Shown piece after piece: positions 25,474 through 36,241 of a stretch of 64,000 bases of DNA (positions are counted from its first letter, which is position 1; every line of letters begins with the position of its first letter). Origin of the DNA: Tomocerus qinae (lineage: Eukaryota > Arthropoda > Collembola > Entomobryomorpha > Tomoceridae); the NCBI GenBank assembly GCA_020055645.1, contig CM034549.1, positions 30,713,930 to 30,777,929 on the forward strand, read 5' to 3'. Both the position numbers and the translations under genes were made by a program. The notes under the pieces are model-generated. The model saw only the letters and a program-made list of their open reading frames with translations, did not search any database and was not told the DNA's origin.

Positions 25474-25890
25474 TGTAGGGTGTGGAGTAATAGTGTTGAT
25501 TGAGATGCTGTGACTGTGTGTATTGTAGGTACGCCAAAATGAACTCGGGTGTGCACTTGACCTGACCTAACTAATTTGCTAAATGTAGTGTCAAAATAAC
25601 TGAATGTGTTTAATTACAAAATAATTATTTATTGCACCAAAGATATCAAAGAATTAAATAGACAAAATGATTGATTGCTAGATTGCAATGCTTCTGATTG
25701 AGAACAGACAAGTATTCGACTTCGACTGCTGCGTGCTTATGGTTCTTGGAACTTTTTGCTTGAGCTTTGAATGATTGAATAGACTTAAAAGGAAAGTATC
25801 ATATCAGTGGCGCTGAAATTGTAACTTAACTAAAATATGAAATGATAGCATAACTTAAAGAATACAGAATACTAGGGGCAATACTGAACA
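25474..25890 (-). repeat. 5' LTR of the BEL/Pao element
   Basis: Right LTR on the plus strand, upstream of gag on the coding strand, so it should hold the promoter. Same length as the other LTR. Confidence 0.95.
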
Positions 25891-25895
25891 ATCAA

Positions 25896-26438
25896 GGTCA
25901 CAAACACTCAGTTACTTCTAAACAAGAAAGTCGACCATTAAAAAAGGCGAGGCAGTCAAACTATTTGTTTAATTCTTTAACGCAGCATATTGCATCCAAA
26001 GAAATTAATTTAAATTCTTTTTCGCCAAACCAGTCTACAACAAAAAGCCAAAATAAACCCCCTCTCCATCAACCATCAATAGCCGAAAGACTCCAGAAAA
26101 TACAATGAGAAGATGCCATTGATGAATCAGATAAAACTCCTTCTAAAAACAATCGACGATTCTACAATATGTCAAAATTATTCAACAATGATGTACCTGT
26201 AAGTAAAACTCAAAATCAAAAATTATATAGACTCTTTGCTACAACGAAATCTAACCCTAATAATAATTTAATTCACAATCTATCAAAAGCAAAAATTCCC
26301 TCAGTTTTTAACACGATATTGTCATTAGGACTACAATTCTGTATTCCAATTTATCCTAATTTTAAATGTCGATTTTTAGAATTTCTGTTCATCAATGGTA
26401 AACATATGATTTGTATCATTATTATTCATCTATATTAA
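25896..26438 (+). pseudogene. Fragment C of the interrupted ORF
   Basis: In frame with fragment B when the BEL element and one target copy are removed. Open for 70 codons to a TGA (26106-26108), then open again in the same frame to 26438, so a single stop divides it. The second half contains LIHNLSKAKIPSVFNTI and SLGLQFCIP, a pattern that resembles the segment before the reverse transcriptase in some Penelope-like elements. That resemblance is from memory and weak. Confidence 0.55.
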
Positions 26439-26809
26439 CTTTCCAATTATTTTCAATTGCAGAAAAAGTTTGAAAATGTATTTACGAAACGTCGTCACTT
26501 CTTCTGAATAAATGACATCTATCTAAAATCTGGAATTTATACGAGTTTGAGCAAGTTTATTCTTCCCTACATAGACAAAAAATATAACGGAAAAATTCTT
26601 AGCATGTACATACTGCCACAAATTGATAATGGACCATTTTGAGGTCAAGTTAACCTTAATTGGCAATGTAGTGTCAAGTTGTCAAATAGAAAACTTACAT
26701 TTTGGTCCCATTTGAGCGTTTAAACTTTTATATTATGGGACTTTTCGAGCTGATCCCATTATTCTTGAGTTCCATTCCTGTATCAGTGCTCTGCTGTTTT
26801 ACAGTAACG

Positions 26810-27635
26810 AAAACGGACGGCTGAACTGCAGTTATCCGGCCAGGATTTCTATTGAACCCCGAACCCCTGAACCCCGAACCCCTGAACCCCGAACCCCAAA
26901 CCCCTGAACCCCGAACCCCAACCCCTGAACCCCGAACCCCTGAACCCCGAACCCCGAACCCCGAACCCCTGAACCCCGAACCCCACTAGTCACGTTATGA
27001 GCCACCCGTCACTATTTTCGCCTTTTTCTAACCTAACCTAATAAATATGAATATAATAAATGTTTGGTTGTTTCAATTTTGTTAGGTTAGGTCAAAAAAG
27101 AAGCAAATAGGGACTTGAATTTTTGACTTAACCTATTAAAATTGACACAACCAAACATTTATTATATTCATTTTTATTAGGTTATAAATGTTTGGTTGTT
27201 TCAATTTTATTAGGTTAGGTCAAAAAAGAAGCAAATATAGTGACTTGCATTTTTGACTTAACCTAATAAAATTGACACAACCAAACATTTATTATATTCA
27301 TATTTATTAGGTTAGGTTAGAAAAAGGCGAAAATAGTGACGGGTGGCTCATAACGTGACTAGTGGGGTTCGGGGTTCAGGGGTTCGGAGTTTAGGGGTTC
27401 GGGGTTAAGGGGTTCGGGGTTCATGGTTCAGGGGTTCGGGGTTCAGGGGTTCGGGGTTCGTGATTCAGGGGTTCGGGGTTCGGGGTTCAGGGGTTCGGGG
27501 TTCAGGGATTCGGGGTTCGGGGTTCAGGGGTTCGGGGTTCGGGGTTCAGGGGTTCGGGGTTTGGGGTTAGGGGTTCAGGGGTTCGGGGTTCAATAGAAAT
27601 CCTGGCCGGATAACTGCAGTTCAGCCAAAACGGAC
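26810..27635. mobile_element. Foldback (FB) element 1 with 9-bp target duplication, 808 bp
   Basis: The target duplication AAAACGGAC is at 26810-26818 and 27627-27635. The inverted ends start GGCTGAACTGCAGTTATCC at 26819 and run inward through GGATTTCTATTGAACCCC. Next comes a 7-8 bp repeat (GAACCCC/TGAACCCC) on the left, mirrored as GGGGTTC/GGGGTTCA on the right. The centre (about 26990-27360) holds further inverted repeats around TAACCTAATAAA and CCAAACATTTATTATATTC. No ORF. Long inverted ends made of short internal repeats plus a 9-bp duplication are the hallmarks of Drosophila-type FB elements (Mutator-related). Confidence 0.88.
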
Positions 27636-28619
27636 TCACTTTTTTTGGAAATCTGACTTTTTTAAAGCATTTATAGGTAAAGTAGAAATATCAAAAACCC
27701 AACCACCACATTTTGTTCGTGGATAGATTCCATAATTGCAAGACCCATAAAAATCAAATACCTATTTTGGGAACAATACATTGTATGTAAACACAAATTT
27801 TAAATTCAATGTAAGTTGCCCTAAATGATAATCATGGAATATTCGAACGTAAATTAGAACTATATTTTATTCATTGCGCTGCCTTCTCCTGAGGTAGTGA
27901 AAGCACGGTAGGTTAACTTGGGGTTTCGGTTTGAACAACAATTGAGTCATATTTCGGCAATAAATTTAGGAAATTATATTTATTTTGTTAGCAACCAACT
28001 GTGATGAGCGTCCTCAATTGAAAAAATGAGACAAATTTGTTGTACATATTGTCGTATAAAAAGTGAAGTATTTTCAGACAATATTCCACAGTAAAGTTCT
28101 AATTTTACAGTTTCCAACAAATATCTAGAACATGTTTTGTTTCTTTATTTTTCAATTAAACTACTGGTTGTGAAATTGAGAAATATCATAAATCAATATA
28201 ATTGGATTCCCGCACATGAAATAATGAGATCCTTGAGAGCACTCAGCACTGAAAGTTGGAAAAATTTACATTTGCTGTTATGAAACATTTGAATATTAGA
28301 AATAATGTAATATTTCAACATTGTTACATTCAACGCGCATGAACCAGTATACGTTTATCATATAGAGTGATGATAGCTGTGCATTGTGTCAGTCAATTCT
28401 GGACAAAACAATTGACTCTAAAGTGCGCAAAATTTAGCATCTTTCAAAACCAAATCAAATTTTGATACCTAGACGTTTCGAAATTATAGTAATGCAGTAG
28501 CACAAAAATCTCTTGATACAAACATACAAACCTATACGTACATATCAGGAATTATTTACGCGCATGTCCCACTTTACTCTTATTAGAAGAGATGGAAGGA
28601 AGAAGTTTCTACTACCACG
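27636..28619. other. Non-coding, old dispersed repeats
   Basis: No gene. The segment at 27650-27770 resembles the arm of the inverted-repeat element at 57399-57837 (shared TTTTTTAAAGCATTTA, ATATCAAAAA and CATAAAAATC). A piece near 28209 (CCCGCACATGAAATAATG) recurs near 57355. So FB element 1 landed inside an older member of that dispersed family. Confidence 0.5.
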
Positions 28620-29850
28620 TCACGCAACACTAAAGTAAATTCACAGACTTTTTTCTTCCACGCATCCCAAATTAGAGTTGGGACCGATATCACACCAAAA
28701 TACAAATCTTAATGCATTACACCATTTATTTAAACAACTATTGGCCAACTATATGCTCAGGCGAATAAAAAGATACATTAACATTAAAATTTATTAAAAA
28801 ATAGCATTTAAGTGTACTATAATATCAAAAACTCAAAAAAACAATGCCTATAGTACAAAATTCAAACCCTATTATAACAATGTTCCCGACTTAGGGCGGC
28901 AAAATGAAAATATGGCGATTGATGACCTATATGACCTCTATCTTTTGAGGTGTGACCCATGGTGGCACAACGAACCGTTAAAGAGGTATAAATTATTAAA
29001 AAATACCATATACACCTATAGTACAATATTCAAACGCGATTAAAACCATGTTCCCGACTTAGGGGGGCAAAATGAAAATATGGCGATTGATGACCTATAT
29101 GACCTCTATCTTTTGAGGTGTTACCCATGGTGGCACAACGAACCGTTAACGAGCAATAAATTATTAAAAAATACCATATACCTCAAAAGATAGAGGTCAT
29201 ATAGGTCATCAATTGCCATATTTTCATTTTGCCCCCCTAAGTCGGGAACATGGTTTTAATCGCGTTTGAATATTGTACTATAGGTGTATATGGTATTTTT
29301 TAATAATTTATAGCTCGTTAACGGTTCGTTGTGCCACCATGGGTCACACCTCAAAAGTTAGAGGTCATATAGGTCATCAATCGCCATATTTTCATTTTGC
29401 CCCCCTAAGTCGGGAACATGGTTTTAATCGCGTTTGAATATTGTACTATAGGTGTATATGGTATTTTTTAATAATTTATAGCTCGTTAACGGTTCGTTGT
29501 GCCACCATGGGTCACACCTCAAAAGATAGAGGTCATATAGGTCATCAATCGCCATATTTTCATTTTGCCCCCCTAAGTCGGGAACATTGTTATAATAGGG
29601 TTTGAATTTTGTACTATAGGCATTGTTTTTTTGAGTTTTTGTTATTATAGTACACTTAAATATGCTATTTTTTAATAAATTTTAATGTTAATGTATCTTT
29701 TTATTCGCCTGAGCATATAGTTGCCCAATAGTTGTTTAAATAAATGGTGTAATGCATTAAGATTTGTATTTTGGTGTGATATCGGTCCCAACTCTAATTT
29801 GGGATGCGTGGAAGAAAAAAGTCTGTGACTTTACGTTAGTTCACGCAACA
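28620..29850. mobile_element. Foldback element 2 with about 10-bp target duplication, 1.2 kb
   Basis: Inverted ends start CTAAAGTAAATTCACAGAC at 28630 and end in the imperfect complement at 29839. The flanking direct repeat TCACGCAACA lies at 28620-28629 and 29841-29850. Inside, a module of about 150 bp (CCCGACTTAGG, ATGGCGATTGATGACC, AGGTCATATAGG, GGTGGCACAACG) occurs twice in one direction and about three times in the other, so the arms contain tandem modules. No ORF. Same architecture as element 1 but unrelated sequence. Confidence 0.82.
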
Positions 29851-30047
29851 GTGTATAATTTAATTATGTTGTCATACTTTGCCGTTAAAACTCACCAGCG
29901 TGTCACGTGTATGCATAAATTAAGCTAGTTCCATCTGGATGGAATATAGCATCTTTTGCAAATTAACCAAGCTGTGGTGTGGTGTTCTTACATTTTGAAA
30001 TTTAATAACCATACGGGGTACAAGATCCTGAACCTGTAGGAGCCAAG

Positions 30048-32006
30048 ATGTCAGCGGAAGTTATAGACTGTGAAGGAGTCAAGATTACCCCAGAGGTTGA
30101 AAATGTTGAAGAGGTCAAAAATGAGGGTAATTACGGTAAATTACAAGCTAACGCAGAGGAAGCAAAAGAAGATGACATAGAAGAAACCACAATGGACATT
30201 GTTAAACAGGGCATAACTACTTTTCTTGGGCAGAACGGTTTTAACGATTTGAATACATGTCAACTAGAAATAGAAGCACTCATGGACAAGGAGGCTCAAG
30301 ACGTTTTAAAGATTGGAAGAAAGTATTGCAAACTAAGAATTCCATTTTTTGAAAAAAGAGAAAAGATGCTCGCAAATGTGCCTAATTTTTGGTTCAAGGT
30401 TGGTCAATTATTTTGTTTTATATTGCTCATTAATTGATATCTATAAAACTTTATTATTGCACAAATTCATGCCAATTATTTTTTCTTTTCTCAATACAAA
30501 ATTCGGTCAATAAATTCCCAAGTTTTATCCCAAAACATATAAAAATTTTGCTTGATTTTTGCCTGCTTCCCGTTTGCAGAAATGAAACCGGACTTCATAT
30601 TTATAATCCCAATTTCCCCTACAAATCCCTTCTTCCTATGCATCTTTTTGTAGAATCTTTTTGTGGATCTAATGAGCCTCACAACGTCAAAATCGGTGAA
30701 AAAAATATTTATCGAAAATAAAAAGTTAATTTTCAGACATACTGCCCACTCTCATCCTCTTCGAATTTGTCCAGGTCCTCAAAAATTGGAAAATTATTTC
30801 CAGAATCAGTATTAGAAATTAGAATGGCATAGTTTTTTTCTATAAATTTTAATAAAAATTGTTCGGATTTTCAACTTTTTCAAGATTTTGAAATAAAATT
30901 GGAATAATCCACAATATTTTGGGCAAATTCGGAGAGCTGGAATTTTAACTTTTTATTTTCAAGTTTCATCACACTCAAAGCTCACCGAATTTGATACGAT
31001 AGACTAAAATGATTCCGTATAGATGGATAGGAAACAAGAAGTGATATCTGACATCTATAAAAAAAATAAGGAAGAAGAAAAGAAAAATAAGGAAGCTTCA
31101 TAGACGTTAGAGCAACCTTAGAGCAATGCGTAATGTCCTTCCTTCCGAAATCGAAGGAAATTTCACCTAAAATTTTCGCGCTTTGGGCACAAAAAAGAAC
31201 AAAAATAGTACGTAGTTTTATCCACCATGCTTTGATTGCTTTGTGATTCCGGACAGCTAAGTCTACGCCATCCGAAATCTCACATATTACCTGCCTATTC
31301 CACCCGCCACAAAACCTAGACTGGAATATGGTGCAATTGTGCACTGAAGACGGTTTCAGAGTTTGGGGGAGAATCGGAGAATGTTTTTATAGCTAGCATG
31401 GAAATTTTTCCGGTTACCAGTGAAGTGAGAAACGGCTGTGGTAGGGGGACTATTACAAATATAAGTGATGACCTTGTACTTCGTACATTAATTTATACGT
31501 TTTTGGCTTTATGTGAAAAGTTAATTTATTGTATGAAAAGCATTTACTTTTTAAATATATTATAGGTTATAATGAATCATCCATACGTGAACGAAATGCT
31601 TACGGAAAGTGAGAAGGTCTATTTAAATTACTTAAGAAGCTTCGAAGTAGAAGACATCTTTCCAACTGATGATAGTGCTGTCACCGGGTACAAAATGAAG
31701 TTTATGTTTAAAGAGAACCCATACTTCGAAAATGACGTCCTCGTCAAAGAATATCTATCTATTGATGACGATTTGTGGGAGATGTCAAAATGTGATGTGA
31801 AGTGGAAATTTCAGAGCAAGAGAGTATCCACCAAACATCCTATTACGTTTTTTTCGTGGCTTACAACCGAAGGAACTCTTACCGAAGAAGACCCCGCCTC
31901 CTTTTCTTTTAAACACGAGATCTGGTACAACCCATTTCTTTACTATGTGCCAGATCCAGACCAAACCCCAAAATCCTCTTCTGAAAATAATGACCTTGAC
32001 TGGTAA
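30048..32006 (+). CDS. SET/I2PP2A-like NAP-family histone chaperone, two exons
   Basis: Binds histones and, in the SET branch, inhibits PP2A; expected in the nucleus. Exons 30048-30398 and 31566-32006, joined in phase 0 (TTC AAG|GTT ATA), give 263 residues. The donor GTTGGT is weak but no other gives the expected join. The N-terminus is acidic. The NAP domain has EIEALMDKEAQDVLK, KLRIPFFEKRE, VPNFWFKVIMNHP, a SGY-equivalent TGYKMKFMF, KENPYFEND, FFSWLTTEG and WYNPFLYYVPDPD, matching SET in order and spacing. The long acidic tail of vertebrate SET is absent: only about 14 residues follow VPDPD. The 1167-nt intron is unusually long for this window. Could be a diverged paralogue. Confidence 0.88.
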
Positions 32007-32456
32007 TTATCATATATTTGAATATTGAATTTGACCTTGATTTGACCAACAATAACCTAGAAAGTAATTTAATTTTAAGGGAAGTGACAGTGTTCTTACT
32101 GGAATATGCTAGTGTTGAAAGTTTTAGAGCAGAAATGTTAGTAGCGAAATACCGACTAATATCATTTTACTCATTGTTTGTGTCTTGTAGTAAGTAGCGT
32201 TGATTAACAGTTTTTTCATATTTTGTAAAAGGGAGTAGTTTTTCTAGTTTGTAGTATGTAATGTCATAGCTGATATTTATTTACATAGTATATAATTTTT
32301 GATTGACTTTATGACAATGCCTAATTATTTGAAGTAGACTAAATTAATTGATTGAATCTGTAAAATATTTCACTGTTAACTTTATTTATTTACCAGTAAT
32401 GCACAGTTGCATGATTTTAAATGTCGTGGCACAGTCATGACACAATATTCAATTGA

Positions 32457-32543
32457 TGCTTTCAATAATGTACCCCAACGCATACTTCCCTGTACTAAAT
32501 TTAGCACATGAAGGTATGCGTTGGGGTACAATATTGAAAACAT
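32457..32543. repeat. Dispersed hairpin element, copy 1
   Basis: The left arm contains TTTCAATAATGTACCCCAAC and pairs with GTTGGGGTACAATATTGAAA on the right; the loop is GTACTAAATTTAGCAC. Related copies at 33063-33159 and 57841-57923. Confidence 0.8.
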
Positions 32544-33062
32544 TAATGTATCAGGGAGTCACATAATAAGCATAATAGGCACAACGATACTATTTTATGA
32601 CAATATAATATCTAATAATATAATATGGTGATGGTACGTGCATTGTCCATTCCATATTATGGACCCATTAATACAGTTAACCATGTTTTGGACTTAAGAG
32701 CCTTGTGCTTGTGACCAAACAAATTGAACATTGGAAAGACAAAGAGTATTTCGTAGAACGTGGAGACAGAGACAAACTATATTATCATATCGAACATCTA
32801 GAGAAACCTTACATAGGTCTTCGAAGTGTTTTACAAGTATTGATTTCAATGCTCTATAGATGAGTAATAAAATATTAAATTGGCAAAAGCAGCTGCTAGC
32901 TGCTTTATAACATCATCATACATCAGCATATTAATAATTCATGCTGTTGCAGCTGCTATGATAGAAAAATTCTGCATTTACTCGAAAGGAAATAGTTTTT
33001 AAAAAATATTTCCAAAAATTGCAACTTTATGATTTGTTGTGCATTGCACTGTAGGCCTGCAG

Positions 33063-33159
33063 TTAATTAATGTTTTCAGTAATGTACCCCAACGCATACC
33101 TTCATGTGCTAAGTACATGAATGTATGCTTTGGGGTACATTATTGAAAACATTAATTAA
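33063..33159. repeat. Dispersed hairpin element, copy 2 (longest arms)
   Basis: The arms extend outward to TTAATTAATG/CATTAATTAA, about 45 bp each, with a short ATGTGCTAAGTACAT centre. Shares the GTACCCCAACGCATAC core with the other copies. Confidence 0.8.
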
Positions 33160-33644
33160 AATATTTAATTTTAAGTGAGCTTGCTATTGTGACTGGCGAG
33201 GAATAGTAGCTGATACAGACTATAGGCAAATGTTTTAAGTACCTTAGTAGTATCAACAGAAGTGTAATTTGATCAAAAGTCATTCACATACCTATACTTA
33301 TAAAGGACAAAACGTAGACACGGAAGCTACGGAACATGGTAATGCGTAGTATGATATTGAAAAAATTGAATATGTACATATTTTGGCAGATGAAAATACT
33401 ATTGCCAACTACGAGTATATTTTCCTTTTCCATTGGCAGACTGTTGGCTAGATTTGCATGTCAGCAGTTTTGAATCGTTATGTTCTATCCTGTGTGGTGT
33501 TTTGTTACACTTCTTATCATGCAGTCTATGACTCATTCGCTTTCATGAGACTTTTTTTTGTAAGTCGTACTCGTACCTTACTGTCTGATATTAGATAGAT
33601 AGATAGTAGATTGGAAAGAAATAAATTCATTGTCTTGCCCAAGA

Positions 33645-35755
33645 ATGGCAACAGTCATCGAAAAGGCATCAGAGAGGATAGAAATGGAGGGTTGCAAGGA
33701 GAATGGGAAGTGTGCTGTTTGTGACAAAGAAACGACGAAAACTTGCGGAAAATGCAGAAAAGTGTACTACTGCTCTAAAGAGCACCAGGTTGCTCATCGT
33801 AGGGATCATAAGGAGGATTGCTACCCAGGGGAAATAAAATACGACTACAAGCTCGGATATCATATTGTTGCTACTCGATTTATTCGGAAGGGCGAATGGA
33901 TTTTTAAAGAGAAACCCATGCTTTTGGCTCCTAATAGTAACTTGAAGAAACTCAAGAAAATATGTCTTGGTTGTTGCGATATAGTTAAGGATTGTACAAC
34001 TTGCACAAAATGTCATTGGCCTGTATGCAACCTCGTTTGCGAAAATGTAAGCAAAAATAACTAGATCAGCACAAACGTGTCCTTATAGTAGTTTATTCTG
34101 CCATTGAATTTTCGCAGTTATAAAATTATAAATAATTTATAATCGATTTTATAATTTTACTGATTTTAATATTTGTTTCACCGACAGGCACCACAGCACG
34201 CTAAATTTGAGTGCCAAATATTTGCTGAGAATAAGATTCCAAAACCAAAGGCCCCCTTTGAGTTCGAATATGTAGGGATTATTCGTTGCATTATGACGAG
34301 AATGCAAAAGCCTGAAAAATGGAAGAAAATTATTACCCTCTTACCCTATGTGGGCATGAAATTTCCTATGATTACTACCAAGTTTCACAATTCTGATAAG
34401 GAAATTTTCAAGTTTCTTAAAAAGTCATGTAAAATGAATGATATTGATATTGATACAGTGAAAGTAGTTTGCGTCCTTCTTAACAAATCTGTATATTTGC
34501 CTGGACGATTGGCAAATAGAGCTGGGTAAAATAGTAGAATTAATAGAAAAATTTGGAAACATTTTTTTGATTAAATTATTTATAAATCTTGTTTAATTTG
34601 TTATGTATTTTTTATTATAGGACTCAATTGTATTACAAGGCTAGCAAAATAGCTTCCGAATGCGTTCCAAACGTAAGAATCCACGATGAAGAGCCGGATC
34701 TTTCTATTTTAGGTAAAGAGAGAACCCTACGGAAACCGGGATTTCAAATAAAAGTGATGGCCACAAATGACATTCAATCTGGAGAAATGCTCAAGCAATT
34801 CTTTGGTGATAGCGTTTTAGGAACACTCGAGCGTCGGGCTTTTCTAAAAGATGAATTCAGTTTTGATTGCTTCTGTGGACGATGTTCAGATCCAACTGAG
34901 TTGGGAACTTATCTTTCAGCTGTTAAATGCACTTCGGATGCATGCAAGGATTTTTTTTCTGATGATCCCAACTTTGGTTATTATCTCTCTGTCGATTCTA
35001 CCAATGAAGAGGCTCTGTGGAAATGCAATAGATGTGGAGAAGAAGTGCCTTATATAGATCACATTTACGATATCGTTACTAAATTATCAGATGCGACTAC
35101 TTTGGCCATAAATGACGTTAAGAGATACAATGATATGCCAAATGGGTCTGGATTGATGAAAGCTGTTCTGAGATTGGATGGCATGATTAAATGTTATTCT
35201 GGAATCGTTGCTCATTCAAATCATTACATGCTCATCCCCTTAAAAATTCAATGTTTGTCGCAGATGTACAATTTTCTGGCCTGTGTTAATTGTGAAACTC
35301 AATTTCAATTGTATGCTGCAATGTCAACCAGAATGACTGAATTGGCTTCTGAAGTTTTGGCTGTTATTGATTCTATTTTTCCTGGAATGACGGTCATACG
35401 GGGTACAATATATGGCATATGGATACAATTTGATAAATGCAAATTTTCGGTTTCAATTCTTAAAAGTTTATTGTTTTGTTTCGTAGGAAAAACCTTGTTT
35501 TATTTGACTACGAGTCGGTGGTATTCAATGAAGTGGAACATAATAAAAAGCGGAGGCGACTACTTAAAATTTTTGCCTGCTGTTGAGGAACTTTCCAGAA
35601 CAAAAGACGAGTCGCAGTCAATTCTTCAACTTGAACCTTTAGAAACCATCGAAAATGCAATGGGAATTGCATTGAATAATATTGACTTGTTTCGGAGCAA
35701 ATATGCTAGCACTTTACTCAAGCAGGAAATCCAAATAACCCGGAACAATAAGTAA
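33645..35755 (+). CDS. SmydA-like SET/MYND protein, probably catalytically altered
   Basis: Exons 33645-34046, 34188-34525, 34621-35402 and 35487-35755 give 596 residues. The MYND zinc finger is at 23-59 (CAVCDK, CGKCRKVYYCSKEHQ, HKEDC), then the N-SET segment (GYHIVATRFIRKGEWIFKEKP) and a further Cys cluster. FECQIF opens exon 2. The SET core follows in exon 3, and the post-SET Cys set (FDCFCGRCSDPTELGTYLS) is very close to arthropod SmydA. Two usual active-site parts differ: the NHSC/SHDC position reads ASEC (258-261), and the catalytic Tyr region reads QFFGD (306-310). The last intron (84 nt) is open in frame, so retention would add 28 residues; splicing gives the more family-like RGKTLFYL. 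Known Smyd proteins methylate lysines; here activity is doubtful. Confidence 0.9.
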
Positions 35756-36241
35756 ATCTGGAACATTCATATGTATACTATACAAATAAGTTAGTAATTA
35801 TTTTTGCCCCTCATTTAAAGAATGGGTTTTTGATTCTAAGATTCGATCATATATTCTCATCTGTTTAACAACCCTCTAAAATACAATGTCCGTTAATTTT
35901 AATTCATACAATAATGAAACTTATTTTACTTTTAATCTACATTATTACACAAAATACATAAGTTTTAAAAACAAACCATTATAATTCTATTGGACAATTT
36001 TTATTCATTTTTGACTACATGATACAAAGTCTCAATAGTCTCATATTTATGGTTGGTACTTTAGTATTGTTAAAGTACCTTCATGAATTCTGTTGAATAT
36101 GAAGTTGTAATTTGTAATGAAAATAATATGTATTGTCAACGTGTTAAAAACTGGAAATTACTATTAGCGTTAATTTTTGCGCTGTAACGACGTCGGATAA
36201 TTTATTTTTCAGTACCATTGACTATTATTTTGTTGAAGGAT

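Larger units (their letters stand above)
19514..25890 (-). mobile_element. Complete BEL/Pao LTR retrotransposon, 6377 bp
   Basis: Two 417-bp LTRs (19514-19930, 25474-25890) start TGTAGGG and end GAACA. They are flanked by a 5-bp target duplication ATCAA (19509-19513, 25891-25895). The element reads on the minus strand, with one gag-pol ORF. Comparing the LTRs by eye I find two differences (T/G near 19539, C/T near 19868), so the insertion is recent. A primer-binding site and polypurine tract are in the expected places. Everything needed for autonomy appears present. It interrupts the same ORF that the piggyBac element interrupts. Confidence 0.97.
32007..33644. other. Intergenic with two short hairpin repeats
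   Basis: No coding signal. It contains two of the three copies of the dispersed hairpin described separately, a third of a kilobase apart from gene ends, and the SmydA-like promoter close to 33.5 kb. Confidence 0.5.

Noticed and set aside
26840..27600. Telomere-like G-rich repeats (GGGGTTC)
   Set aside because: They are inside an inverted-repeat element with a target duplication and occur in both orientations; the arthropod telomere word TTAGG is absent.
30399..31565. Extra coding exons inside the SET-like gene intron
   Set aside because: ORFs on both strands here lack NAP motifs, and exon 1 joins exon 2 directly to give the conserved NFW...NHP segment.
35403..35486. Coding sequence inside the SmydA-like gene
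   Set aside because: Open and a multiple of three, but it has GT..AG ends, and removing it restores a family-like join. Treated as an intron, with retention possible.
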